The notes: generated by a model from the sequence alone, not told the origin. A stretch of DNA of 64,000 nt from Gamsiella multidivaricata (GCF_025024155.1 NW_026251715.1:434001-498000), one strand, 5' to 3'; counted from the stretch's first letter, positions 23,649 through 36,030 are shown. Translations and numbers: made by a program.

Positions 23649-26600
23649 TCATCCAAAGAGATCCTCTATCCGCTTGATCATCGCTCGACGAACCACTTGG
23701 ACGCGCACGGGATCTGGCCCCCGAACATCGACGCATGCCCGGACGATCGACTCTTCGCTCTTCTCCTTTTCCATTTGCGTTTGGCTTCTGTGCTTATGCT
23801 TGTGCTTGTCTTGGATCTCCAGGGTTATCCACACAAATCCCGAATCGCTCTGCTGCAACACCGGCCTGGTATTCTCGTTCGCCAGGAAGGCCTTTTCTCT
23901 TGATCTGGGCAGACATTGCTCAGGAATATAGAGCGTCGCACGGAAGGCGGTTTGCAAGAAGGCCGTCGCTTGATCTGAAGAGATACTGTCGCCCAGGAGC
24001 GCGGGTAGACACTGTGGGATTTCGAGGTCGGCCGTTGAGAATTTGAATTCGGGTAGCTTAGTTTGGGTTTGAAGGCGTTCGCCCTTGCATCTTTCGCACT
24101 CATCATCGTCGGTACTGTTCTCGGGAGGGGATTCGTCCGCTGGACGATAGATTCGATTTCGCGAATCTTGTGTAATGTCCTTGCTTTCGTGAAGTACGTC
24201 CTTGGAATAGGCGGCTATCGTCGACGAGAAGGCGCTGCTATGGAGCAAGAAGGCAGGGTTGTGTTTTGCATGATCGCGTGCAGGTTCTGAAAAATGGATC
24301 GCGTCCAATTTTAGGGCCTCTACTAAAAAATACGCAGTATGTTGATTTTGATTTTGGCGAGGAAGACTGAACTGGAGTCCAAGGGTGACGGTGAGGGGTA
24401 GACGTAAAGGCGATCCGGACTCGAAATCGAGCTCGAGGTCTTGAACCCACGGTGTCTGAGGCGAGAGACCTGCCAGGCTTGAGAGGGTTTCGGAGAAGTA
24501 TCCAGATTTGGAGGGGGCGGTGGCGTTGTGGGCACAGTAGCCGCTTGGATCTGAGGTCAGGGTTGTTACCACTATGCGGAGCAAAACATTGCAAGAAAAA
24601 CAAGTCGTTCAAAGCCATTTCTTGATTTTAACACACTGGCGTCAAGGAAGATCGGTAGAAAACGAATTTAAAGATATACCTGACCAGCCACTGCTCCAAT
24701 CGGTATGCAGCTTCGATTTGATATTCAAGCGGACGTAGTATCGTCTCGATCCCAAAGACGAAGAGGCGAGTATTTGTGTGAAAGCCGTGAGTGTAGTCTC
24801 AACAGGAGGAGTAAAGTCCGCATACGCGTCCGCGGAGGTCTTTGGATCGGGTTGTGCCAGGATACTTTGTTGTAGCTCAAAGACTAGTCGATTATACGTC
24901 GCGAGCCTCTGGTTCTCGAGCTATCGTATTCATAGCAAGCAGAAAGTGAGCGTCCGAATGTTAGACATGATTTCGTCCAAAGTCATCAAGAACTTCTGAC
25001 GATAAACTGTTTGTTGAACTCGCCTGACACTCGGCTTCGAGGCGCCGGGCATGTTGGGATAGCCGCTCGAGTTCCGCAAGTGCCTCTGTGATATTCTCGC
25101 GTGCATCAGATACCGCTTTCGGTTTCGCGCATCTACAGCACAAATTAGACCGAATTTAGGAGTGTTTCTTTCCTGAGCTAGGTTCGCAAGGCAGCAGAGA
25201 CGGTGGGCGCGGAGTATCACATACCTTATTAAATCTGCAGAGAAGCGAAGGACTTGTCCTGTTTTATTGATTCCATAGAACCCAAGAAGCTCTGCACTGC
25301 CCAGAATAGGCACAAAAGCGCGCAGAGATGGGAGGTCTAAACACTCCATAGTAAAGTCTCTATCAGTCCCTATCGAAGCCATGAGTATACGAACAACGCG
25401 GCCCTTGGAGGTCAAAATATAGATGTATCCCTAAAATTATATGAAAAAAAAACCATCGAGCCGAATTAACCCTTCAGTCATCTGCGTATTGAGTGGCTAT
25501 TGGCGGATGCTTCCTTACGTCTGCTGCAAAGGCGTTCAGAGCGGAGGTATTGATGAATTGTTTAGCTGTAACTATCGGAGAAGCTGTGGTCTCTGTTGTC
25601 TTGACATCGATTACACAAAGACGGCCGACTGTCCTACATAATTAATCAGCAACGCTGTGTCAACCATAATGGCACCACCTTTTTCTCCTCTTTTTACCTG
25701 GTAACGACTTACCCTGTGGCGATCAACCTAGCTATGTTTTGCTGAGGAGCCAGGATTATGGATGCCACTTGTTCCTATTGAACGGAAGACGTTGGTTAGT
25801 GCTTGTCGCCAATGCATCTGTGATGGTTAAAATAGTGTCCAGTCTCGGCGGACCAAACTATCTTACCTGCATGGTGTACAATTTCCGAGTTGTGATTCTC
25901 TCTGGACCTGTGGTGCAATGCATCTGATAAATTGTACCAAATTGGGTCCCGAAAAAGACTTGGTTACCGTCCGCACTGCTCACTGCGCGACTGATATTAT
26001 CTTGCAGCTGTAAGTTGAGTGGCATAATCTGTCTCTCGATAGGATATCCGGGACGGAACTGGTACCGAGATATCCATAGGACGGGATCCTTGAGTCGATA
26101 AAAGATCAATAATCCATCGAATGCGCAGATGATCTTGATCGCATCGTCCTATGTCAAAGATGCAGTAGGTAGGCTGGTAAGTAAAAAAAACGTTATGGAT
26201 TTCATATATTTCTATTCCATGTTGTTTGATGTGCGCACAGTACCTCAGACCCGACATAATGCTTTGTGCGATCGATTTTGATACAGGAGGATGTCGCCGT
26301 GCCGCTTGTCATTGACAAACTCCTTGAAGGAAGAGGCGATGATGTGCGCTGTCTCTTCTTAGCAGGAGAGACGGATGACTCTAGAGTTTCGAAACTCTCG
26401 AGCAATCCGTCCTCGTCGTTCCAGAGTTCAACATCCTCGACCTCTTCGTCGTCGCTGTCTTCGATCTTGATGGTGATTCTGGATAGATTGTCATCAATAA
26501 TGGTGGCACTGCTATTTTTGTATGTAGCCTTGGACGTGGTTCCTGACTCAATGTTGTTGGAGGCTAGGGCGAGGTTGTAGATGTGTCCATCCTTGGTGAG

Positions 26601-26975
26601 GACGAAGATGCTTGAGTGGCCCTTGTAAAGATCGTTCCAGCAGAATGACACGATATCGTGAGGAAATGACCAACTGTGCTGTTTGTTTACACACGATTGC
26701 ATCCATTACAAATAAGACAAAGTCCACTGATTAGATACACACTTGCTCGGATACAGACATACGGACATCACGGCAGCTCCCCTTTGATCTCAACACCCAC
26801 TCACCAGCAGAGTGTCGTTGACGAGTTCGTACAACAGACGCGATTGTGAATGAATGATAAGAATGAATTCCTGCTTCCCTCCAGAACACCTTTTGGATAG
26901 AAGACTCGGTTGAGAAAAGCATTGGTCCAAGTGGATCTGATTGAGCACATGCCATGGCAAGGTCTCCTTCTCCAT
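23649..26975 (-). CDS. Unnamed multi-exon protein: propeller-like N-part, coiled coil, C-terminal beta region
   Basis: I do not recognise it with confidence. Exons on the minus strand start with ATG at 26975 (26805-26975, 26244-26678, 25867-26148, then several more to TGA at 23649), with phase-consistent GT-AG introns and one GC-AG intron (24921-25023). The N-terminal half has blade-like beta repeats (SIFVLTKDGHIYNLAL, AFDGLLIFYRLKDPV, QVFFGTQFGTIYQMH, YIYILTSKGRVVRIL) broken by an acidic, Ser-rich insert with KKRQR. A coiled coil follows (NITEALAELERLSQHARRL), then about 350 residues of predicted beta-rich sequence with CERC near the middle, ending RRAMIKRIEDLFG. Propeller + coiled coil + beta-sandwich is the architecture of FANCB/FAAP100 in the Fanconi anaemia core complex, so a FAAP100-like protein is a hypothesis only. 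Confidence 0.55.
24921..25023 (-). other. GC-AG intron
   Basis: Donor CAG|GCGAGT on the minus strand (exon ends at 25024) and acceptor GATAG before CTCGAG (exon starts at 24920). It joins the coiled-coil exon to the next in phase 0. No GT donor nearby keeps the frame. Confidence 0.55.
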
Positions 26976-27530
26976 GGCGATTGCGTTGGTGAAGTTCTTT
27001 TGCCACGCGCAAAGTGGTATCACAGAGAAAGGGTTTTCCCTTTTTCTTTTTGGTCATCGCAACAGTCACCCCTCAAACCCAATTGATTTTTGAAGTGTTC
27101 AATGCCCCGCAGCTCTCATCCCCCTCCTTCACTTCCCTGCTTACACACACACACACAAGCGACTTTTCCCTTCCCTTCTTGCACTTCTCACTCCTTCCTG
27201 TCCATTCCTATCAGCCCTTTCGGCCTGCACAGCTCATACTTCTCCCCTATTTTTTACCTCTCCTGGTTACTTTCTCGCTCACCTTCTCGCCCCTCACCCT
27301 CAGTTGCACACTCAGCAAAGAGCTGTCAAGGTTGTTGCTGGTGCCAAGAACTACATCGCCACAAGCACAGAGCGCCAATTCCGACTACTCAACAACACTC
27401 TGCTGCAGCACTACAGCCCCACCTTACCTTCCTCTCTCTAGGAACCGACTTTTGTCTCTTGAAGCCCAGTTGTTTGAAGACACCCTCCAGTCTGTACCAC
27501 TGAGGGCCAATAAAGAAACTACAGAGAGAA
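26976..27530. other. Divergent promoter region
   Basis: About 555 bases between head-to-head genes. C/T-rich on the plus strand from 27080, with a CACACA run at 27145. Shared promoter by position; no clear motif read. Confidence 0.5.
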
Positions 27531-28493
27531 ATGATTATTCCGTCCTCACACCAAGGAGCATCCACGGTGCAGGACTCCGCTGTCCTCTCCATCGCCATCA
27601 ATGCAGAGTCCTCAATACACCCATGTAAGTAAGGAACATGGGGTGCAAAAATGAATAGGAGCGGGTATCGCGGGCAGAGGCGGGTCAAGCAAGTGGTTAG
27701 GAGCAGCTGATCCTCAGTCTGAATTTTGTGTATAAAGCGACTCATCGTAGCCCTTTTTTTATGTCCCCCAAACAAACAAACAAAAACAGCTTCTCGACGC
27801 GCAGAATCAATATCGTTGTTCCTACCGGTGCTCATCATCGCCATGTTCCTCCTCATCCTCGGCTTGACCGGTATCCTCGCGCGCTGTCTCTACCGCCGCT
27901 TCAAGGCCCTCCGCCATACCTCTCCCTCTCCCTCTGCTACCTCTTCCTCCTGGAAATCCTACTACGCCCAGAATCACAACAACAATCCTGATTTGAACCT
28001 CGACAATGATGCGGATGACGACGAACAAGGGGAACAGGAACGACTTCTCGCGCGACGCAGGAGCACGTCTTACTATGATGCCAATCGATCACGCGCACCC
28101 GTTGCGGTCGTGATCCAACATGATGCAAAGGGAAGACCAATCTCAACCTGGTCAACGGCAAGTTCTGTGGCCGCACAGCGAGGAGAGGAGCTGTCGAGAT
28201 GGAGCAGACGCAGGGACGATCTGATCAAGATATACGGAAGGAGTAGCAACCTTAATTCGGGGTCGTATATTGGCGAAGGCAACGGTAATGATTCTATCAG
28301 TGCAGCAGGTCTCGAGGAGGATCCGGAGCAGGAACTGGAGCAGGAGCGGGAGTATGAACACGAGCAAGAACTTGAACATGAGCAGCAGGAACACGCGCAG
28401 GGACATGAGCATTCTCAGGTAGGACTGGCGAATGGACACCGGGAGGATGCGACAGGGGCGAAGAGTAACGGCCAGTTGTATGGAGCAGCGTAG
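27531..28493 (+). CDS. Single-pass membrane protein, unrecognised
   Basis: Two exons, 27531-27624 and 27790-28493, joined in phase, 265 aa. The first 37 residues are polar, followed by one strong transmembrane helix (LFLPVLIIAMFLLILGLTG) and directly after it a basic stop-transfer stretch (RCLYRRFKALR). This predicts a short outside segment and a cytosolic tail of about 200 residues. The tail holds Asn/Asp-rich and Arg-Ser-rich parts and ends in Glu/Gln/His-rich repeats (QELEQEREYEHEQELEHEQ). No catalytic motif. There is no cleavable signal peptide, so it would be a signal-anchor protein. Its role is unknown; a plasma-membrane or vacuolar adaptor would fit the layout, but nothing proves it. 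Confidence 0.65.
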
Positions 28494-28932
28494 CGTAGTA
28501 TGTTCTATCTTCTTTTTTGTACATAGTCGATACCATCTTTATATTCATCGTTATCACAACCAGTCTTATCGTCCTCATTGAAAGGGTGTTTGTCCACCCA
28601 AAATGTCCCGATGGTATGAGAATGCAGCATCGTTCGTGTGTATGTGAGTGCGGGAGAGGGTGCGATATACCGTCAATGGCAAAGAGCCAAGAACTCAAAA
28701 ATCCATGCGCGGGTCGGTGCACTGCCCTCAACCCAAAGAAGACATTTGACGCGCCAAAAAGAAAAAAAAGAAAAAGGTCAACAAGACTCTACGCGCTGCC
28801 GCGGTTCTTTTCCCTTCTTCGCTTTCTTCTTCAACTACTTCATCCACCTCTCCATTCCCACTCTCCATCTTTCGTTTCATTCTTTACATCTTCATCACTC
28901 TCAGTTCTCATCACAACACCCTCCTGTCACAC
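28494..28932. other. Intergenic and leader of the prenylcysteine oxidase
   Basis: About 440 bases. AT-rich 3' UTR first, then a C/T-rich leader (28800-28930). No gene seen. Confidence 0.6.
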
Positions 28933-30848
28933 ATGCGCATCGACTACCTGTCCAAGGTGGGTGCAGCGGTTTCGGCCCTGTTCTCACCACGGACCTTCCA
29001 CCTCTCCAGTGGAGAGGCTATCCACACAGAGCTCGCACCCATCAGGTCCGTCGCCATCATCGGTAATGCCTCTTTTTTTTTTTTTTCTTTTTTTTTTTCC
29101 TTTCCCTTCTAGAAAGTCTGTTATCGAAATACGCGTTTAGTTGTACTTTTTTGTGTGTGTTGTCACACGTCGGCCAGCTTAGTTCACACTACAGGACAAC
29201 GCGACGAGTTATTTAACGACGGCGAGATACTGGAAGGAAGAGGAGGACGTCCGGGCACGACATATCTGTAGATAATACACTCGAAGACCAACTGAACGTG
29301 CCAACTACATGTCTCTTTTTCTAACGCATTTATTTTCTCACACTCCAAAACAGGTGCTGGCGCAGGAGGGTCTTCGGCTGCCTATTACCTCCACGATCTA
29401 ATGTCGCCTCCACAACTCTCCCGCAAGCATGACTTTGCAATCACGATCTTTGAGCAATCCGACAAGATCGGCGGTCGGTGTTCAGCCTTCCGGGCCCGAA
29501 ACCCGGGCCAAAAGGATGAGTTTATCGAAGTCGGGGCCAGTATCTTTGTGAAGGTCAATTACAACCTGGTTAAGGCCGCGAAGGAGTTTGGGTTGGAAAC
29601 CAAGCCCTTGGATGATGAGTTGCTCGCGATCTGGGATGGGAAGGACTTTATCTTTGAGGAGAGTCAGTGGAAGTTCTGGAGTATTTTTAAAGGGCTCCGG
29701 AGATGGGGTCTTTCGCCGATTAGGGTACGTTGGGAAAAGATCAAGTAAGCAAGCGGACGAATGGGGGATGGTGTATATAAGACAGGCCAATTAACCCTGG
29801 CTTTTTGGTTCGTTTCGCCGCATAGCTGAAACGCCTGCTAACGAAGACCGTGAGGGACCTCCTGGAGAGCTACAAATCCACGGCTGCCTTTACTTCCATC
29901 TCCGATTTCGCGACCCACTTCAACCTGGACAAGGTCTCTTCTCAATTCTCAGACTCCTTCCTAAAGGGGAACGGAATTAATCAGCAATACAGCCAGGAGG
30001 TCGTTGAGGTCGCGACCAGAGTCAACTATGGCTCGAACCTGAACGAGATCCATGCCTTGGGAGCATTGGTGTCCATGGCAGCTGACAATGCGCTTCAGGT
30101 CCAGGACGGTAACTTTCAGATCTTTGAGGGCATGGTCGGGAGGAGCAAGGCCGATGTGAAGATGAACACGAAGGTTGCGAGGGTTCGGAAGGTTGAGCCT
30201 GCGTATGAGGGTGGCGAGGACAGGTTTGAGGTCACCACCGTGTCAGGACAGAAGGAGCTCTTTGACGCCATTGTCATCGCTGCACCCATCGTATGCTTTC
30301 CCTCTTGTTTCGGTTGTCTTTTCATGCCCTATATCTATCATTCTCTTCGGATGGTGTTTATCTGTGCTTGTTTTGACCCATGCCAACTGAAACCCTGTCT
30401 TATTACTCTATGGAAACTAGGCATCGAGCAATATCGACTTTGATTTAAACCTGCCTCCACAACCAAAGGTCGCCTACCGTACTATCTACGCAACCTTTGT
30501 GCGTGGACACGTCAACCCAGGATATTTCCACGCGACCTCATCCGCCAAATTCCCTGCCCACATCCTCACCACGAACTCCAATGCCGAGTTTACATCTCTC
30601 AGTGTCCAACGCAAGCTCAGCACGGGCGAGACCATCACCAAGATCTTTTCGCCAGAACCCATTCAAGAAGATCTCCTCGATAGGTTGTATCTGAACCGCA
30701 CCTGGGTCAAGAGCAAAGCTTGGAAGGCCTACCCGCGTCTCCAGCCCTTGCCCTTGCGCAGTGATGACGACTTTGCGGGATTGGAGAAGGAGCAAAAAGC
30801 ACAGGTCGTGTTCCAGAAGGATCAGTTGGATAAACAACAGACAGAACA

Positions 30849-30886
<38 letters not shown>

Positions 30887-31147
30887 TGGATTGGGGACGC
30901 GTTGAAATCGTCCCTGGTGTCTTTTACATCAACGCATTCGAGTCCTTGGTCTCAGTAAGGAAACCAGGCAATTTGTGGTCGTTTATCTTGTGGAGTCGTG
31001 CTTCATTTCTATGCCGAATCTCACGCCTTGTTCTGTACTGTGTACACATAGACCATGGAAACCGAGACTGTCGCAGGAAAGAACGTCGCAAGACTTGTGC
31101 GCGATCGCTTCCTTGGGTATTGCCCTGTCGAGAAGATTAAGGCCTGA
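28933..31147 (+). CDS. PCYOX1: Prenylcysteine oxidase (prenylcysteine lyase)
   Basis: FAD thioether oxidase that releases cysteine and an isoprenoid aldehyde from prenylcysteine during turnover of prenylated proteins. Five exons: 28933-29062, 29354-29724, 29826-30290, 30421-30954 and 31052-31147, all phase-consistent, 531 aa. The dinucleotide-binding motif GAGAGGSSAAYYL spans the first splice junction; FEQSDKIGGRCS and the ExGAS segment (EVGASIF) follow, as does the family region with GNGINQQYSQEVVE. The end is GYCPVEKIKA. Two oddities: the N-terminus lacks the hydrophobic signal peptide of animal homologues, and a run of about 14 glutamines (30846-30887, CAG repeat) sits between conserved blocks. 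A decayed copy of the last exon lies 0.5 kb downstream. Confidence 0.88.
30846..30887 (+). repeat. CAG repeat (poly-Gln) inside the oxidase
   Basis: Nearly pure CAG run in exon 4, flanked by KQQTE and LDWGR. The low interruption suggests a recent or unstable expansion. Confidence 0.9.
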
Positions 31148-31937
31148 AGATAAAGGCCCATCTTTTCCTACGCTACAAGCATATTCAGGCCACTTTAACC
31201 ATTCATTCTGTTCAATATTCAGTCATTTCCTTCGTTGTCTCCAAGTAAATAAGAAGTTTTTTTTTGAAAAGAAAAGAAATCGTGGACAAAAATATGTATT
31301 ATGAATTGATACTTGGGTATACTAAAGAATCCAGGACATCTCAGGCCCTAGGCACCATGGTAGAATTTAAGTTCACTGCATTCATCTCAAGCTTTTAAAG
31401 CCTTGGAAACCCGTTCTTCGAGCTGGAATTGGTTTGCTACGACAGGCCCACACAAATAATTCTGGTCCAAAAACCCTTTTGGGCCAACTAAACTGATCCT
31501 GGAAGAGGATGATGATGGACAGAGCGAGCTCATCCACGGAGTGGTGCACACCAAACGACGGAAAATTTGTAAAAGTGCTGCTTTAGGCACCAGAGCACTA
31601 GTTTCATATAGTGCCCAAAGCCTGGAAGATCGCCCGCTACCTGCACTAGAACCGCATCCTCGACTACTGCCCAGTCGAGAAGATCGAGACCCGAAGATAA
31701 AAGGTCATCTTACACTTGTCCATGGCACCATAGCCAGTCATTTTGTGCTTGTTGCTTCCAAGAATTTATTGGGAAAAAAGGCGTGTGTATAAATATGATT
31801 GCAATGCAAGGGTTTGCAATCTATCCATACAATGAGAGTAATGAGATTGTAAAAACAGATTACTTCCACAAAGAACTCCTCCCTACCAGAGTGTGATTGC
31901 GAGTTGCGAGTTGAGCCCTTCCTTCCTTTTTCATATT
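31148..31937. other. Intergenic, convergent genes, with a duplicated exon remnant
   Basis: About 790 bases between the converging oxidase and ARS2 genes. AT-rich except for the exon copy listed separately. Confidence 0.6.
31622..31702 (+). pseudogene. Decayed copy of the prenylcysteine oxidase last exon
   Basis: About 80 bases align to exon 5 of the upstream gene: the core reads DYCPVEKIE against GYCPVEKIK in the functional copy, and the following bases (GAAGATAAA then CATCTT) also match past its stop. An in-frame TAG at 31647-31649 and no upstream exons show it is non-functional. It looks like the remains of a tandem duplication. Confidence 0.65.
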
Positions 31938-34900
31938 CTACCACAGGTTGTATTTTGATTCCAAGTCGCCTTCAGCAGGTGCATCCAGATCTACGTATGA
32001 CTTGACCTTGCGGGGATCCGAAATCCTACTGCAAGTGATGTATATACATAAACATGGGTCTGCATCAGTAACAACATCACAGTAATGTCATTGTAACAGG
32101 CCCTCGTAGACAAATCATTATTACCTTCTGGGATCCAGCATCATCGATGGTGGACGGGTTGGAATCAGGTCGGGTCCCTTGCTCGACTTTGACTTGTCTA
32201 CGCCTTCATCCTTCGATCCGGATCCACGACGCTTGCCAAGATCAAATCCAATCCGAGGGATCTGATCCATAGGCGTTCCACTGAGAGCTCCTGTGGCTGG
32301 GAATGAGGGTGGCATGAACCCAGGCGGGAACGCTGGCATGAATGGTATGCCCATGGGATGTCCTGGCATAAAGCTCATCGGCATGGGTGGTCCCCCAAAC
32401 ATGGGGGCCGGCATGCCATATGCGAATCCTGTCGGCTGAGGCTGCTGTTGTTGCTGCGCTGAGGGATTGATATGATTGGGGTCCAGAATGTAGCTATTAA
32501 AAAGAAGAATCTACACGGAAATAAAAGTCAAGTGTACTGTAAGTGATTGAGCCTTGTGTTCAGAGTCGTTTCAACGTGTTTGCCAAAGGCACATACATTA
32601 TCCTCGATCGTCTTAATCTCATCCGGATGCTTAGTTCGGATATGTTTGTGGACAAACTCCTCTCCTCGGAATGGCTTCGTGCAAACCTTGCAGCGCCACT
32701 TTGTAGGCTCATCCTGCTGCGTCTTGCCCTGTAAGAACTTGAGAACGCTTCTAGTAAAACCAATTGTACAAAAAGTTAGTATCTTACACTGCCATCTATA
32801 TCAAGCAAGCACTCGTAGATTTTCTGTAGCGCTATAGTACATACTTTTCGAGCGATTTTCCGCCAAGCTTGACAATCTCATCGTCCGTCGGGGGCTTCAG
32901 CTTCAAGTTGATCTTTTGCTCCAAGTTCTTCACCCAAATGGCACCTATGAGCAGGAGATGCACTATTATCAATAAGACCTGTCCAAGCAAAATGATTACA
33001 TACGGTTCCATTGAACACAAAGTCATACCCTTTGAGTTGATAGGAGACTTGGTATCTGGATTACGGTAATGCTTGCTGCATTTCCGAGAAAATTCCTCAG
33101 CATTATCACTGTCGCCTCCACAGTAGTAGCAGAACAAATGGACTTGACGTAGGTACTCAATGAACAGATCCAGTGAGCGACGCTACGTGACAAAAAGGAT
33201 AAAGATAATAACAAGGTCAGTACTATTTTCTGGTTGTACTATTTCTGTAGGTCGTCCAAAGCGGAAATAATGAAGAAAAAAAACGCACCTCGTTCGCGCG
33301 CCTAGTAGCTGCTTGAGCAACGTCTTCCTGTTCATCCTCCCAGTCCATCGCAACGTCTTTTGAGTCCAGGATCACATCCTTGAGTCGCGCCTGAAGTAGT
33401 GACACACCATCAATGACGACAGCATCTGATTCCACTTCTGTCGAGCCTATCAAGATCGTGTCACAAAGCTTGGCGAGCTCAACCGCCAGTTCGTAGTCCG
33501 CATGAATCCTGGCCTCGGTATTGGCGATTTCATGCGTGTATCTGGCGCGAGTCGGGCGGTGTGGAGTCGTTACCACCTGAAAATCCTCTGTTACCGGTTC
33601 GCTTAGGCTGTTCATGGCCTCCTGGGTGTCTGTTCCTGACTTGAGTTTGATCCAGCCGATTCTCTGAAGCTCCTTCAGGGGATGGGGTTCTGATAATGAA
33701 AGCATTAAAAACCCTTCAATCTTTTGGCAGCGCTGTTGCAACAAAGAATAGGAAAGTTTAAGTCATATCGTTTTCGCAAATAGATGTCCTTCATGCCTGC
33801 CACACACCAATGGTCGCATGTTCGTACCTCCAAGATTGAGCTCCGGGTAACGTTCGGAAGTACGTTTCTCAGATACAGCCATGATTCCGAGTCGCTCTCG
33901 TCTGCCACTTTGACATCGCCATCCTTATCTGCTTGATCAGACGACGCCCCATCCGCATCTGACTTGTCGCTCTTGGTCTCTGCTGCTGATGCACTAGCTT
34001 TCTTTGCCTCAGCTTCATCGCATGTCGCATTATCGTATTTCCCTGCTGCCAAATCCTCAATGAACTTGCCGTAACGTGCCTTCCGCAGAGTGCGCGCCTC
34101 CTCTGTGCGGGACTTTGAGTAGTCTGGATGGTACTTTTCCTGGAACCACGCTTCAGTCTTGTGAGCGTCAAAAAACGACGCATACTGCTTCGTTGTAAAT
34201 TCCTCCTTATATGTCCCGTATCTCACCTGCAATTCCTCGTCTGTGTACCGCTTATAACGATGTGACGCCCTGTCGAGGTTCCTGAGGTGTTCGCAGTACT
34301 GTTTGAATGAAATCAAGTGGTCCAGCTTCATTGGGTCGTCAATCCTGTCAGCATTGCCCCAGCCTGGCATCTCACCATAAGGCATAGGATCTTGTCCATC
34401 CATATCGCCATAACCATCATCGCGGCGCCTATAATATTCCCAGATCAAGTAAAAAAAGTTAATAAGGTTGGCCAAACGTTTATGAATGCGCGGCTGAGAT
34501 TGCTCTGTATCGATTCCAATTGAGATGGTCTTCATTTCTTTACCTTGGCCCACGATAGTCGCCATATGCTCCAGGACTGTCGTAGCGATTATTGTAGTGG
34601 TCTGGCCGACTGTACCGCGGAGCCGGGTTGTAACCGTCTCTATCATAATTTGGGATGTATCGGTCGCCTGGCTCGTCATCGCCATCTTTGGAGGAGGAAC
34701 GGTTCCTTCTTGATCGCCTCTCTGCATTTTGCCATGAGGTTTATGACAAAAAGAATAAACGAGATCAATAATGAAATTACATCTTAAGGACCCTTGCTTT
34801 TTCATTGAAACAACACAAGGCTGCTCAGGGGTGATAATTAAAAAAAATACTAGTTTACATGGTTTTGACCCACATACCTCTATCTTCAGGTGAAGCCGAC

Positions 34901-35031
34901 GTTTTTCTACGTCTCTTGTCTCGACCAAAGTCGTCCTTTTCCGGGCTTCGCTCACGCCGAAACTTGTCGCGGCCTCGGGAGCTGGACTCGTCGTCCGAAT
35001 AGTCTCCACGACCGTAGTAATCCTTCGGCAT
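31938..35031 (-). CDS. SRRT: ARS2/SERRATE, cap-binding-complex partner
   Basis: Nuclear protein linking the cap-binding complex to RNA processing and decay. Minus strand from ATG at 35031, nine exons. Exon 1 and exon 2 (34544-34721) encode an Arg/Ser/Asp-rich tail. Then comes the conserved core: FKQYCEHL, the helical KYRxxF-like region (TEAWFQEKYHPDYSKSR), an acidic insert, the RRM-like SWLYLRNVLPNVTR to IGWIKL, then LFCYYCGG. A C2H2 finger follows (CKVCTKPFRGEEFVHKHIRTKH) and a Pro/Met/Gly-rich stretch. A reading that stops at 32121 misses the last exon: AGAAG|GTAATA is a donor, and joining to the acceptor near 32031 restores SDPRKVKSYVDLDAPAEG, the conserved ARS2 C-terminus, ending with TAG at 31938-31940. 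Confidence 0.9.
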
Positions 35032-36030
35032 CACGATCAAGTGGTTTTCTTATTGGTGAGATGGCACGTCCTAGAGCGAACAAGGGCGCGATGTAACAAT
35101 AGGATGTGTCAGGTTGAGGGTGTGTGCTGTGAAGAGGATGGGCAAGGGCGATCGTGAAGTAAAACAAAAAGGGGGAGAGAAGAGAAGAAAGAGCGCGCAA
35201 AGAAAAAAAAAGAAACAGGGTCGACAGTTCCACTCTCAGCACTATTGATGTTGCTGTTGTTTCCGGGCTGAGAATTCAGGCTGCAGTAGATGGATGTGGT
35301 CTACAGTGGCAAAGGGGCGATCTCATCGCAGCTGTTGTTTCCGTACTCGGCTCAGGTCCATGCTGATCGCGCGAAAAAGGAGGCGTTTGTTGCTGATGAA
35401 AAGATATGTCGAACTTGTATGGCTGTTGTGAAATTAGTCAAAGGATGGGGAAACAGGAGTGAAGATTGGTAATGTGAATAGAGAGAAAGACAGTCTTACC
35501 CAAGGGACAAGAGGAGAGAATGGGGATTAGAGAAAGAGAAGGAGCAAATAAAGTGATGGAAAGGGAACCCATCCCCTTCGATCGCTTCACCCCTTCGCTC
35601 TCAGATCGCTGCGAGTCCCCTCGTTTCGACAGCACATGCCACTGAGAAATACAACTACGTCACCCGCGGCCAAATAAAGTTTTGTTCTTCGCGTGTCCTC
35701 ACTTCCATTACAGTTGCCTCCTAGCCATTGCCTCCAAGGTGCGTTTAATAATACTCTTATTCCCATGCAGAAACACCCTGTCATTAGTGGTCTGCTTCTT
35801 TAGCTCTAGCAGATTTAATGAGCTTCTTTGGTTTTATGGTTTGCCGGGCGGGAAGTATCTGCGACAGTGGTGGCCGTCTTAGGGGTTCTTCATGGCATAT
35901 GCTCTCATGGGCGCCATGTGGCTCCTCCGTTCGATATTTATGTATCAATTGAACTTTTGGTACACACATATTTGTTTTCGATTCTGTTTTAACGTCTCAC
36001 TTTGCCTAGAGTTCATATAGTATAGCAAGC
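35032..36030. other. Intergenic, start of accessory region
   Basis: 1 kb upstream of ARS2 on one side and of the decayed gene on the other. A/G-rich near 35150-35220. Short frames only; no domain recognised. Confidence 0.6.

Noticed and set aside
27014..27628. 204-codon plus-strand ORF over the divergent promoter
   Set aside because: It is a C/T-rich leader; the real gene uses another frame from 27531, supported by splice phase and a transmembrane helix.
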